From: Bacteroidota bacterium
GTDB taxonomy: Bacteria; Bacteroidota; Bacteroidia; Chitinophagales; LD1
Reading direction: 5' to 3'
Length of the DNA stretch: 64,000 bases
NCBI GenBank assembly: GCA_947479455.1
Contig: CANJZE010000001.1
Coordinates: forward strand, 45,106 to 109,105
Shown here: positions 39,394 through 48,518 of the stretch, piece by piece
How the letters are laid out: every line of letters starts with the position of its first letter
Numbering within the stretch: the stretch's first letter is position 1
Notes under the pieces: generated by a model
Database searches by the model: none
Seen by the model: only the letters and a program-made list of their open reading frames with translations
What the model was told of the DNA's origin: nothing
Position numbers and translations under genes: made by a program

Positions 39394-39887
39394 TTGATTT
39401 TATTTTTCAGCGCTAACATTTTCAAAGCTGCGACTGCGCATTCTAACCCTTTGTTACCGTGTTTGCCACCTGCACGGTCTTTTGCCTGCTGCATATTGTT
39501 TGGCGTAATTACTCCAAACAGAAAAGGCGCTTTGGTTTGTAAACTCAAATTCATAAGCGCGTGTGAAACAGCACTGTTGATGTAGATGTCGTGGTCGGTA
39601 TCACCTTTAATTACACAACCAAGTGCAAGAACAGCATCAGCCTTTTTCTTTTCATATAACCACTTTGCCGCCAGCGGAAGTTCATACGCACCGGGAACTA
39701 ATTCAACAAAAATATTTTTCTCTTTCACACCGTATTGCTTCAACGTTTCCAAAGCACCATCGCGCAGTGCAAAGGTTATAGCTTCGTTATATTCAGAAAC
39801 CACAATGCCTATTTTCCATTTGCCCGCAGCAGCATTTTTAATTGCCGGCACTTGATGTTCTGAAAGGTTTTTATTTTTTGAAGACAT
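39390..39887 (-). CDS. ribH: 6,7-dimethyl-8-ribityllumazine synthase
   Basis: VSEYNEAITFALRDGALETL, VPGAYELPLAAKWL, GCVIKGDTDHDIYINSAV, FGVITPNNMQQAKDRAGGKHGNKG. Confidence 0.97.
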   Translation of the reverse strand: MSSKNKNLSEHQVPAIKNAAAGKWKIGIVVSEYNEAITFALRDGALETLKQYGVKEKNIFVELVPGAYELPLAAKWLYEKKKADAVLALGCVIKGDTDHDIYINSAVSHALMNLSLQTKAPFLFGVITPNNMQQAKDRAGGKHGNKGLECAVAALKMLALKNKIK

Positions 39888-39943
39888 GCTGTTTTATTTT
39901 TCCGAAACTTAGTTTTTGTTTTTGAAACAGGGCAAATAGAAAT

Positions 39944-39985
39944 AAAAACAGCCGCATCTTTTACAAGCATGCGGCTGTTTTGTTT
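39944..39985 (-). terminator. Rho-independent terminator hairpin downstream of the lipoprotein gene
   Basis: AAAACAGCCGCAT...ATGCGGCTGTTTT flanked by A/T runs. Confidence 0.85.
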
Positions 39986-39997
39986 AAACGATGTAAT

Positions 39998-40942
39998 TTA
40001 GAAATAAGGAATAACCACAGTTCCAGTAGCAGTTCCGCTATTATAATTCCATTCAAGTTTATAGCCATAACCACCGCAAGCAGTAGTAACTACATTTCCT
40101 TCCTGATCAACACTGGCAGTTGCTGTAATAGAAAAATTATCGGTTGTACTGGTGTATTTTCCTTGTGTGGGTTTCCACCAACCGCATTGGGTTCCCGATT
40201 TCCATGCAGTAATCATTTCGGTGGTGAAGTTTGTTCCGAAACGAGTTTTACCCCACGAATCAATTTTTCTTGTTCCGCTAATTGAATCTGCCTCTACAAC
40301 AGCATAAATCTGACCACCACTCAATCCCCATGTAGAAAGACGTGCTGTATTCCATGAAGCCACATCTCCATTTTCAAAAGTAACAGTCATATTATCACTA
40401 CGCTCTCTTATTGTTATCACATCAGTTCCAAACCAAACATTAATCCAGTTGAATCCGTTCACATCGGTCAGATATTTCACTCCATTGAAAATGAGGTAAT
40501 GGTTATTGAGGTTTTGATAAGTCACTTTATAATCTGTATGCGTAACGCGTAGTTTTGCACCTGCATCGCTCCATTTCGCCCCCTGAATTAATTCCACCTT
40601 TACTACTCCGCTTCTCTTTCTTGCCGGACTTCCACAATAGGTAGTGCCATCAAAGGTAAAAGTAACGGTTGGATAAGGAGAACTGGTAGTATCAACACTA
40701 CTCACTCCGCATATATCATATGCTTCTGTAGCTTCTGTTTTCCCAAATGCAGGTATTTGTTTCAATACATTGTTGATGTCGGTATTCACATTATCCGATT
40801 CTGATTTTGTGTTTGACACATCTTCATTGTGCTGCTTTGCATTAGGGTCGGCAGTGGTTTCTTTCTTTTTGCACGAGGTAAACACTACCACACATGCAAG
40901 CACCATGAAAAACATGGCCGTTAATTGATTTTTACTTTTCAT
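39998..40942 (-). CDS. Hypothetical lipoprotein
   Basis: Lipobox VVVFTSC followed by KKK; beta-rich; no family recognised. Confidence 0.8.
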   Translation of the reverse strand: MKSKNQLTAMFFMVLACVVVFTSCKKKETTADPNAKQHNEDVSNTKSESDNVNTDINNVLKQIPAFGKTEATEAYDICGVSSVDTTSSPYPTVTFTFDGTTYCGSPARKRSGVVKVELIQGAKWSDAGAKLRVTHTDYKVTYQNLNNHYLIFNGVKYLTDVNGFNWINVWFGTDVITIRERSDNMTVTFENGDVASWNTARLSTWGLSGGQIYAVVEADSISGTRKIDSWGKTRFGTNFTTEMITAWKSGTQCGWWKPTQGKYTSTTDNFSITATASVDQEGNVVTTACGGYGYKLEWNYNSGTATGTVVIPYF

Positions 40943-41035
40943 AAAATGGATTTTTAAAGGGGTTAAAAATTAAAGTTCTGCTTTTACAACGAGCCAAGCT
41001 TTGTTTTTAGTATGTGCAAATCTTAAAAAAAAATA

Positions 41036-42337
41036 TTAAAGCATAGGTGTATCAATGAAAATACGAATGTTGCCGTGTTCATCTTTGCTCCTCTCTTTCA
41101 TGCGCTCAAACATTTCGGGGCGGTCGTATATGGCGAAATAAACAAAGGGGTCGTAAATTAAGCTCTTCTTCACTCCAAAGTGTGGGTCACCTTCGTTAGC
41201 ATTGAGTACTGTAACTAAATTGCCGTGCTCTTTTCTAAAGCGAAAAGCTCCTCCTTTTGTCAATTCACGAGTGCTTTTTTCATTACCAACTAAAAGAGTG
41301 ATATAAAGTATACGATCAATAATTTGTAGGTTGTCAATCATCTTGAAAAATCCTTTCGGGTTTTGAAGTTTCAAATGCAGGTAATCTGCCCAATTAATAA
41401 AGAATCCCGCAGCAGCCATATTTCCGTTGGCATCAGGAAGCATATAAATTTTGCTAGTTGGGGAAGAGCCAAGAATACGCTTCACCATATTGAAGAAATT
41501 TTCTTCACTGTGCATTTGATTGAAAACATAATTCTGACGTGATGCTGCAATCTTTTGGTAAAACTCCTTCAATCGCTTTTCATCTTTCGAAATATCAATC
41601 AGTTTTTTAGAAGCACTCCGACTATCAAAAAGCAAATTGATATGAGTGTTGTTGCGCATTGGGAATGTTTCATACAATTTTCCCGTACGCTCGCTGTTCA
41701 TTTTCAGTGCATCTAAAATCCCCTGGTTCTCGCGACCCATGTTGGCATAGACAAAGTGATAATCGTTCACCGTCACTAAATCAAGCAGCACACTGAACAT
41801 GGTTGTAAAAATTCTCTTCCTGCGATAAATGGCTTCTCCTCCCACCGTAGCTTCGCTCATGCGAAGAACATTGTAGTAATAGCCATGTCTTATTTCGCCA
41901 TCGGCATCTTTAAAATTGATGATGTTGGCGTGTATGTAACCAATCATATTATAGTCCTGTAAACCCTGTTCGTTTATTTTTCCAAGCGGGTGCAGTATCA
42001 CCACTACAATGGCATCGTCAAAAAAGTTAGTAACTGAATCGGGAAATTTATGGAAGTAACTCATGAAGGTGAGTTTGCCTTCGCCTTTTTCGTTCACATG
42101 TTTTTCGGGAACGCTCACCACTTCTTTGCACTCACTATAAAAATAGGCAGCATCATCGCGCAGTTTGAAATTTTTCAGCACCGGATTAATGTCTTCCAGC
42201 ATTTTAATTGGGAAAGCTAGCAGCACCAGTTCCTGGTCAAATTTATCGTCACACTCCAGCGGGCGTTGCATGTACTCGATTGCACCTGTGGTTTGGTTCT
42301 TTCCTGTGATGTAGTAGTAATGTCTTTGCTTGCTCAT
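41036..42337 (-). CDS. Uncharacterised 433-aa protein next to serine palmitoyltransferase (possible GNAT-like acyltransferase)
   Basis: Long ORF directly downstream of spt on the same strand; features such as YIHANIINFKDADGEIRHGYYYNVLRMSEATVGGEAIYRRKRIFTTMFSVLLDLV...YANMGRENQGILDALKM are loosely acyltransferase-like. Confidence 0.8.
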   Translation of the reverse strand: MSKQRHYYYITGKNQTTGAIEYMQRPLECDDKFDQELVLLAFPIKMLEDINPVLKNFKLRDDAAYFYSECKEVVSVPEKHVNEKGEGKLTFMSYFHKFPDSVTNFFDDAIVVVILHPLGKINEQGLQDYNMIGYIHANIINFKDADGEIRHGYYYNVLRMSEATVGGEAIYRRKRIFTTMFSVLLDLVTVNDYHFVYANMGRENQGILDALKMNSERTGKLYETFPMRNNTHINLLFDSRSASKKLIDISKDEKRLKEFYQKIAASRQNYVFNQMHSEENFFNMVKRILGSSPTSKIYMLPDANGNMAAAGFFINWADYLHLKLQNPKGFFKMIDNLQIIDRILYITLLVGNEKSTRELTKGGAFRFRKEHGNLVTVLNANEGDPHFGVKKSLIYDPFVYFAIYDRPEMFERMKERSKDEHGNIRIFIDTPML

Positions 42338-42370
42338 GTATTCGATTTTTGAAAACCTGTGGGTTAAATA

Positions 42371-43582
42371 TTAATGAGTAACAACTTCTTTGTTCAACAA
42401 ACCCAATTGCTTGCCGACCTTTACAAATTTATCTATAATAAAATCTAGGTGCTTGTCTTCGTGGCTCGCCATATAGCTAGTGCGCAACATTTGCATGCCC
42501 GGTGGAGTTGCCGGAGAAATAAATGCATTTACAAAAACTCCTTCATCGTAAAGCATTTTCCAAATGGTAAATGTTTTTTCATCGTCACCAATAATAACCG
42601 GAACAATTGCTGCTTCGCCATCGATTACATAATAGCCTGCTTCGCGCAAACCTTTGCGAACACGGTCGGCATTTTTGCGAACGCGTGTTGCCAATTCGGG
42701 TTGTTCAATTAAAATATCTAAAGCAGCACTTGCAGCTGCTACACTTGCCGGAGTTGGCGAAGCTGAGAAAATAAGAGCCGGTGATTTGTGTTTAAGATAA
42801 TTGATTACGCGCTCATCGCCTACTACAAATCCGCCAATAGAAGCAAGCGTTTTACTGAACGTACAAACAATCAAGTCCACATCGTTCTCGGCACCGAAAT
42901 GATGAACTGTTCCTTTTCCATTTGGGCCAAGTACACCAAAACCATGCGCATCATCTACTAAGGTTTGCGCATTGTATTTTTTCGCCAATTCAACAATACC
43001 TTTCATATCTACCACCAAACCGTGCGCACTGAAAACCCCATCGGTCACAATCAATTTGTTGGCTCCATCAGGAATTTTTTGAAGACGGTTCTCCAGATCT
43101 TTCATGTCGTTGTGCTTATAGCGCACGATATGAGCACCTACAGCAGTACTCATCAAATTCCCTGCAACAATACTTGCGTGATTGTCCTTGTCGCTCAAAA
43201 TGTAATCGCCTTTACTGATGAGCGGAAAAATAACGCCCTGCCCTGCCTGATAGCCAGTACTGAAAAGCAAAGCGGCTTCTTTGCCTAAAAATTTTGCAAT
43301 TTTATTTTCCATTTCAATATGTAAATCGATAGTACCAGTAAGGAAACGTGAGCCCGAGCAACTGCTGCCATATTTTTCAAGAGCAGCAATAGCTGCTTCT
43401 TTTACTCGAGGATGTGAAGTGAGACCAAGATAATTATTGCTGCCCGCCATTACCACTTTGCGACCTTCCATGCGCACCACCGGACCTTCGCTTTCCTGAA
43501 TGGGACGGAAGTAGGGATATATTCCTTTCCCTTTTGCAATATCAGCCGAGTTGTAATCGTAACATTTGTCAAAAAGCCCCAT
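42371..43582 (-). CDS. spt: Serine palmitoyltransferase (alpha-oxoamine synthase family)
   Basis: GSNNYLGLTSHPRVKEAAIAALEKYGSSCSGSRFLTGT, DDAHGFGVLG, TFSKTLASIGGFVVG, ASPTPASVAA. Confidence 0.88.
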   Translation of the reverse strand: MGLFDKCYDYNSADIAKGKGIYPYFRPIQESEGPVVRMEGRKVVMAGSNNYLGLTSHPRVKEAAIAALEKYGSSCSGSRFLTGTIDLHIEMENKIAKFLGKEAALLFSTGYQAGQGVIFPLISKGDYILSDKDNHASIVAGNLMSTAVGAHIVRYKHNDMKDLENRLQKIPDGANKLIVTDGVFSAHGLVVDMKGIVELAKKYNAQTLVDDAHGFGVLGPNGKGTVHHFGAENDVDLIVCTFSKTLASIGGFVVGDERVINYLKHKSPALIFSASPTPASVAAASAALDILIEQPELATRVRKNADRVRKGLREAGYYVIDGEAAIVPVIIGDDEKTFTIWKMLYDEGVFVNAFISPATPPGMQMLRTSYMASHEDKHLDFIIDKFVKVGKQLGLLNKEVVTH

Positions 43583-43737
43583 AGAGATTTTTTCGTGAAG
43601 AAATCACTTACCGAACTTATTGTTGCTTCAATTTTTAGGATTGAAGTAAACTAGTTTCAGATGTGTCGGGGTCAAAAATGAAAAAATTAGAGAACTTTTC
43701 GCTACAATCGAAAGCGTAGCGGAGTTTTGTTGATAAA

Positions 43738-44559
43738 TTAAAAACTCAACCCAATTCTCGCTCCAAGCGCAGCGTGAGAATAGTTTGTTTGAGGAGAAAC
43801 AACTGAAGGCTGCCAACTTAAATGAATATCATCCTTCATGTTCCACTCAAACAAATGAGCATCAACAGCAGCATCTATAATGTTGAGCGCATACCACACA
43901 CCAGTAAAAATGCAAACCAAGTCCATATTTCTTTTATAGTAATCGCGATAAGTTTTTAGTGTAGTCTCATTATCAACTCCCTTATAACTTCCATAAGTAT
44001 TCGGGTCATCATCTACTTGCAAACGGTAAGCATTTCTATAGCCGGTAAAATCTTTAGATAGAGCATAAATGCCGTAACTAAATCCTCCCAAGCCCGCATA
44101 CACAATAGGTATCTTCCAATACTTGCGATTATATGCCTGCCCTAAACCGGGTAATGCCATGGAGAACAAAGCCGCATACAGCGGTTTATGCCTTCGAAGT
44201 TTTCTATCTCCACTTATAGTTGAATCACTTAACGCCTTCGCGCTGTTCCAATAAAATTTCTTAGGGGCTTGTATCACAGGTTTTGCCTGCGTTTGCGTTG
44301 TATCATATGCCTGTACAATCGACCCTCCTTCTGTAAACCTCAATTTTTTCCTTGACATATTCAATGAACTATCACCACTTGGTTTTGTAGTCACTGAAAC
44401 GCTTTTTGAAGTATCCACTTGAACCGAATCAATAACCGATTGTGAATAAATGCTTGCAGTGAAGAAAACTGAAAAGAAAAAACATAGAAGAAATTTTTGC
44501 CGTTGTAAAAACCGACAAACATGGAACAATCTATCGTAAACGGTTTTACAATTGGTCAT
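43738..44559 (-). CDS. DUF5683-like membrane protein
   Basis: KPLYAALFSMALPGLGQAYNRKYWKIPIVYAGLGGFSYGIY...RNAYRLQVDDD...NIIDAAVDAHLFEWNM; next to parB. Confidence 0.85.
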   Translation of the reverse strand: MTNCKTVYDRLFHVCRFLQRQKFLLCFFFSVFFTASIYSQSVIDSVQVDTSKSVSVTTKPSGDSSLNMSRKKLRFTEGGSIVQAYDTTQTQAKPVIQAPKKFYWNSAKALSDSTISGDRKLRRHKPLYAALFSMALPGLGQAYNRKYWKIPIVYAGLGGFSYGIYALSKDFTGYRNAYRLQVDDDPNTYGSYKGVDNETTLKTYRDYYKRNMDLVCIFTGVWYALNIIDAAVDAHLFEWNMKDDIHLSWQPSVVSPQTNYSHAALGARIGLSF

Positions 44560-44570
44560 TGAAGCGGTAA

Positions 44571-45476
44571 CTATTTCTGAATGGTCTCTACCAATCTTTC
44601 CAAATCATCGTTGTTATAAAAGCGAATAATGATTTCTCCCTTGCCGTCTTCATGACGGTTGATGATAACCTTAGTTCCAAGTGAAGTAACCAATTGATCT
44701 TGCATCTTCTTAACGGTAATTGGTAGCGTTGGAATCTTTGAAGCTATCGAAGTATTGCGCTTAGGTTTTTCGGTATAACCTTTTACGAGTTCTTCTACCT
44801 GACGAACGCTCATACCTTTGCTCACCACTTCCTTATAAGCGCTCAGTAGCAAAAGTGGATTGTCAATTGCCATCAGTGCTTTTGCATGACCCATCGCAAT
44901 TTTGTTATCACGCAAAGCCGCCTGAATATCGGGTGGCAATTTCAACAAGCGAAGAAAATTAGTAACGGTACTTCTGTTTTTTCCGAGGCGCTCTGCTAAT
45001 TGTTCTTGCGTTAAATCGCACTCCTCCTGCAATCGTTTGTAGTTGATGGAGATTTCAAGCGGATTTAAATCTTCACGCTGAATATTTTCTATCAAGGCAA
45101 TTTCAATACTTTCCTGGTCACTGGCATTGCGCACATAAGCAGGAATTTCTTTTTTACCAGCAAGCTTAGAAGCGCGCAATCTTCTTTCACCGGCTATTAA
45201 CTGAAATTTATTGTTCTCTGCCTTGCGAACCGTAATCGGCTGAATAACTCCGTGAATTTTTATGGAGTCAGAAAGTTCATTCAAACTCTCGGGTTCAAAA
45301 GTTGTGCGCGGTTGAAACGGATTAACCTCAATATTCTCCAACGGAATATTCATTACCACAGCAGCTTGGGTCGACATGCCATTCCCGAATTTATCTTTGC
45401 CTCTATCCGTGGTGTCGTTGGCATCAAGCAGTGCGCTCAATCCGCGCCCCAGTACACTTTTCTTTTTATCGCTCAT
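44571..45476 (-). CDS. parB: ParB/Spo0J chromosome partitioning protein
   Basis: LGRGLSALL, NPFQPRTTF, LIAGERRLRASKLAG, LIENIQREDLNPLE, HTH LGKNRSTVTNFLRLL. Confidence 0.97.
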   Translation of the reverse strand: MSDKKKSVLGRGLSALLDANDTTDRGKDKFGNGMSTQAAVVMNIPLENIEVNPFQPRTTFEPESLNELSDSIKIHGVIQPITVRKAENNKFQLIAGERRLRASKLAGKKEIPAYVRNASDQESIEIALIENIQREDLNPLEISINYKRLQEECDLTQEQLAERLGKNRSTVTNFLRLLKLPPDIQAALRDNKIAMGHAKALMAIDNPLLLLSAYKEVVSKGMSVRQVEELVKGYTEKPKRNTSIASKIPTLPITVKKMQDQLVTSLGTKVIINRHEDGKGEIIIRFYNNDDLERLVETIQK

Positions 45477-45556
45477 AATATTTTTTAGATGAAGAAACCG
45501 AATGGGTATTCAACACATTCGGTCTTCAGTTTTATTCAGTTGCTAAAATTTTATTC

Positions 45557-46429
45557 TTAATTCAACGTAGCCGGGTCCTCGGTTTCGGGCACTAAATTAA
45601 ATTCTTTAGCCGCTTCGGGAATATTGGTGGCATTATTTCGCTGCAACATTTCACGCACCAAACTCATATAGTTAATACTGCCTTTGCTTTCGGCATCATA
45701 CATAATTGCAGGTTTGCCAAAACTTGGTGCTTCGCCCAATCGGGTATTGCGGTGAATGATAGTTTCATAAACTATGGTTTCAAAATGTCTACGAATTTCT
45801 TCCACCACTTGGTTCGACAAACGCAAACGCGGGTCATACATCGTCAATAAAATTCCTTCAATTTCCAAATTCGGGTTCAAACGGCTTTGAACAATCTTAA
45901 TAGTGTTCAACAATTTTCCTAAACCTTCCAACGCAAAATATTCGCACTGCACAGGAATCAAAACCGAACTTGCTGCTGTAAGCGCATTCACGGTAATTAA
46001 ACCGAGCGATGGCGAACAATCAATAATGATGAAATCATAATCCTTACGAATTTCTTCGAGCACCCGTTTCATTATCTGATCACGATTCGGCTGATTGATC
46101 AGCTCAATCTCAGCACCCACTAAATCCAAATGTGCCGGCAACAAAAACAAATTAGGCGTTTCTGTTTCCAGAATAATATCACGCGCTTTTACCTCGTTTA
46201 CCATGCATTCATAAATGCTTGTTTTAATTGCTTTTGGGTCAAAACCAACACCAGAAGTTGCATTTGCCTGCGGGTCTGCGTCAACTAACAAGGTTTTATA
46301 TTCAAACACCGCAAGTGATGCCGCGATGTTGATGGCAGACGTTGTTTTTCCCACACCACCTTTTTGATTGGCAAGCGTAATAATTTTGCCTAGGCGTTCT
46401 TTTTTTTCAGTTTTCTTTTTTGCGGTCAT
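45557..46429 (-). CDS. parA: ParA/Soj chromosome partitioning ATPase
   Basis: NQKGGVGKTTSAINIAASLA, LLVDADPQANATSGVG, IIDCSPSLGLITVNAL. Confidence 0.97.
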   Translation of the reverse strand: MTAKKKTEKKERLGKIITLANQKGGVGKTTSAINIAASLAVFEYKTLLVDADPQANATSGVGFDPKAIKTSIYECMVNEVKARDIILETETPNLFLLPAHLDLVGAEIELINQPNRDQIMKRVLEEIRKDYDFIIIDCSPSLGLITVNALTAASSVLIPVQCEYFALEGLGKLLNTIKIVQSRLNPNLEIEGILLTMYDPRLRLSNQVVEEIRRHFETIVYETIIHRNTRLGEAPSFGKPAIMYDAESKGSINYMSLVREMLQRNNATNIPEAAKEFNLVPETEDPATLN

Positions 46430-46469
46430 GGTATTATTTAATGAATGATGATTTATGATTAGAACGTTT

Positions 46470-47156
46470 TTAACTCAATTCGATTGTTTCGCCAATATTT
46501 AAAAGCAACAATTCTTTTCCCTTCGTAGCAAATTTTTGCTTCGCTTCCTCATGGTTTATTTTTATGAAACCAAAAGTATCGTAGTGCAATCCGATGATTT
46601 TATTGCACTTCACAAAATCACTCGCAATAATCGCATCATCAATTCCCATCGTAAAATTATCTCCGACAGGTAGCAAAGCTATATCCAATTTTGCGGATGT
46701 AAGCGGAATCAATTGCATATCCATTGTCAAAGCAGTATCGCCACTGTAGTAAATATTTCCCTCTTCGGTTTCTACAACAAAACCTCCAGGGTTTCCTCCG
46801 TAAGTTCCATCAGGCATTGAACTGGTATGCACAGCCGAAACATATTTTACAGTGCCGAACTTAAATTTCCATTTGCCGCCATGATTCATAGGATGGTATC
46901 TTTCAATTCCTTTTTTGTTGAACCAAACCGCTATTTCATAGTTAGAAACGATTACCGCATTTGTGCGTTTTGCAATTTCGAAAGCATCAGCCACATGGTC
47001 TTCGTGCCCATGCGATAGAAAAATATAATCAGCGGGAATTGAATTCACGTCAATGTGCTTTGCCAACTCATTGTGCGTTATATACGGGTCGAAGAGCAGA
47101 TTTTTCCCTGCCACATTCAAACCAAAACAAGCATGTCCGTAATACGTAATTTTCAT
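46470..47156 (-). CDS. UPF0173-type metal-dependent hydrolase (MBL fold)
   Basis: YYGHACFGLNVAGKNLLFDPYI, LSHGHEDHVADA, YYSGDTALTMDM, LPVGDNFTMGIDDA. Confidence 0.94.
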   Translation of the reverse strand: MKITYYGHACFGLNVAGKNLLFDPYITHNELAKHIDVNSIPADYIFLSHGHEDHVADAFEIAKRTNAVIVSNYEIAVWFNKKGIERYHPMNHGGKWKFKFGTVKYVSAVHTSSMPDGTYGGNPGGFVVETEEGNIYYSGDTALTMDMQLIPLTSAKLDIALLPVGDNFTMGIDDAIIASDFVKCNKIIGLHYDTFGFIKINHEEAKQKFATKGKELLLLNIGETIELS

Positions 47157-47327
47157 TTATTCCACTTCTGTATTGATGCGCTCAAAAGTAGAACATACGT
47201 GGAACAAAAAACCGCTGTATTCTCAACGAATACACAGGGTGCCTGTTTAAATGTCTGTTGACAAGTGGCGTTTTTGTGTGGAGATGTGCCTGTTTGGTGT
47301 TAGCGAAGTGTGGACACACGAAATTCA

Positions 47328-47753
47328 CTACAACTTACCTTTTATCAGTCTTTCGATAAAGGTTTGAGAATAGAGAACTGTAATTTCAGAAAAGTGGTAA
47401 TCAGAAATATCTTCGGTGATGATGTATTTGCACTTATTCTTCAACGCAGAATAGTATTCAAGCCCATCTTCAAAGTCGCGGACTTTTTTGTTTGTAACTG
47501 CCTTTACTACCTCATCATTTCCAACATCAGTAATGCCAAGTTTCTGCGATAGGATTCCAATTTTTCTTTTGGCTTCGGTAGTGCCACTTTTCTTTTCTGC
47601 AAAATAAAATGCAATGGCAAGGCAAAGCGCAGACGTATAAACTTCAAAGTTTTTATCGTCTGCCAAACTCAATATGCGCGATGAAAAACTATACACCGGA
47701 TACTCTTTATTAAGCACCGAAATAATAATGTTGGCATCTAAGAAAATTTTCAT
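47328..47753 (-). CDS. PIN-domain protein (type II toxin candidate)
   Basis: MKIFLDANIIISVL, VRDFEDGLEYYSALKNKCKYIITED; stop/start overlap with the upstream gene. Confidence 0.87.
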   Translation of the reverse strand: MKIFLDANIIISVLNKEYPVYSFSSRILSLADDKNFEVYTSALCLAIAFYFAEKKSGTTEAKRKIGILSQKLGITDVGNDEVVKAVTNKKVRDFEDGLEYYSALKNKCKYIITEDISDYHFSEITVLYSQTFIERLIKGKL

Positions 47754-48013
47754 TTCCTCTTTTTACTTGCATAAAACTCTTCTTTCATCTTTTTCTTGGA
47801 AGGCTTACTTGTTTTATATTCAACCGTACCTTCACTAACCATATTGACCCAATCGGAAACGGGCAGGTCTTCTAAATCTGTATGATAACCCGAAGTAATT
47901 TTGCGCAGCAAATGTTCGGTGAGGCGTGACAAACTGATATTCTTTCTCTCAGCAAATTCCTTTGCTTTAAGAATTACCTGTTCATCGAAACTGAGTGTGA
48001 TTTTAGCATCCAT
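47750..48013 (-). CDS. RHH-type antitoxin candidate (DUF6364-like)
   Basis: MDAKITLSFDEQVILKAKEFAERKNISLSRLTEHLLRKI; 4-nt overlap with the PIN gene. Start at 48013 preferred over 48067. Confidence 0.82.
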   Translation of the reverse strand: MDAKITLSFDEQVILKAKEFAERKNISLSRLTEHLLRKITSGYHTDLEDLPVSDWVNMVSEGTVEYKTSKPSKKKMKEEFYASKKRK

Positions 48014-48048
48014 AATTTTATCCTTTTTATACGACACAAAAATAATAG

Positions 48049-48060
48049 TTATACGTATAA
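48049..48060. promoter_or_regulatory. Perfect palindrome TTATACGTATAA upstream of the TA operon (operator candidate)
   Basis: 12-bp perfect palindrome 36 nt upstream of the antitoxin start, plus half-site TTATACG at 48027. Confidence 0.5.
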
Positions 48061-48142
48061 AATGCAAGAAGTGTTTGAAAAATATTTACCGGCACAAGAA
48101 GCTTTGCTAAGGCTTTGATTTATTCTTGCGGGAGGTGGAGAA

Positions 48143-48514
48143 TTACTCATTGTCCGCAGAAAAATAGTAGCAATCACATTGATATGTTGTGTCCCTTTTA
48201 ACTAAGCACCGATTTGAACCTGATTGTTTAATTATTGTGTCACCTTTGTCAGCATGGTGGTAAAGAGAATCACTTGCTATAGCTATTTGAAACTTTTCCT
48301 TGCTGTCCGTAAGAATTATAATTCCATAACCTCTATGGCTGTTTTTTTCTAAAACGACTCCACTAAAAGCTAATTGAATTTGACTTTCCTTTGTTTGCCT
48401 TTCAACCCTTTTTATTTGGTAGTTAAATAAGACTCCGACTAAAACTATAATTACCACTACAAGAAAATTACGCATAAAGATTTTTTTTGCCGTTGTTGGC
48501 ATCCCCGCCAACAA
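48143..48514 (-). CDS. Hypothetical small membrane-anchored protein
   Basis: N-terminal TM segment NFLVVVIIVLVGVLF; no family recognised; start uncertain. Confidence 0.55.
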   Translation of the reverse strand: MLAGMPTTAKKIFMRNFLVVVIIVLVGVLFNYQIKRVERQTKESQIQLAFSGVVLEKNSHRGYGIIILTDSKEKFQIAIASDSLYHHADKGDTIIKQSGSNRCLVKRDTTYQCDCYYFSADNE

Positions 48515-48518
48515 CTAC

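Noticed and set aside
43695-43722. TTCGCTAC...GTAGCG inverted repeat upstream of spt
   Set aside because: Six-bp arms only, no poly-T tract in the right orientation; could be chance or a weak terminator.
47191-47206. Possible parS-like site GAACATACGTGGAACA near parAB
   Set aside because: Only the right half matches the palindromic consensus (10/16 to TGTTCCACGTGGAACA); no second copy seen nearby. Needs a ParB binding test or genome-wide motif count.
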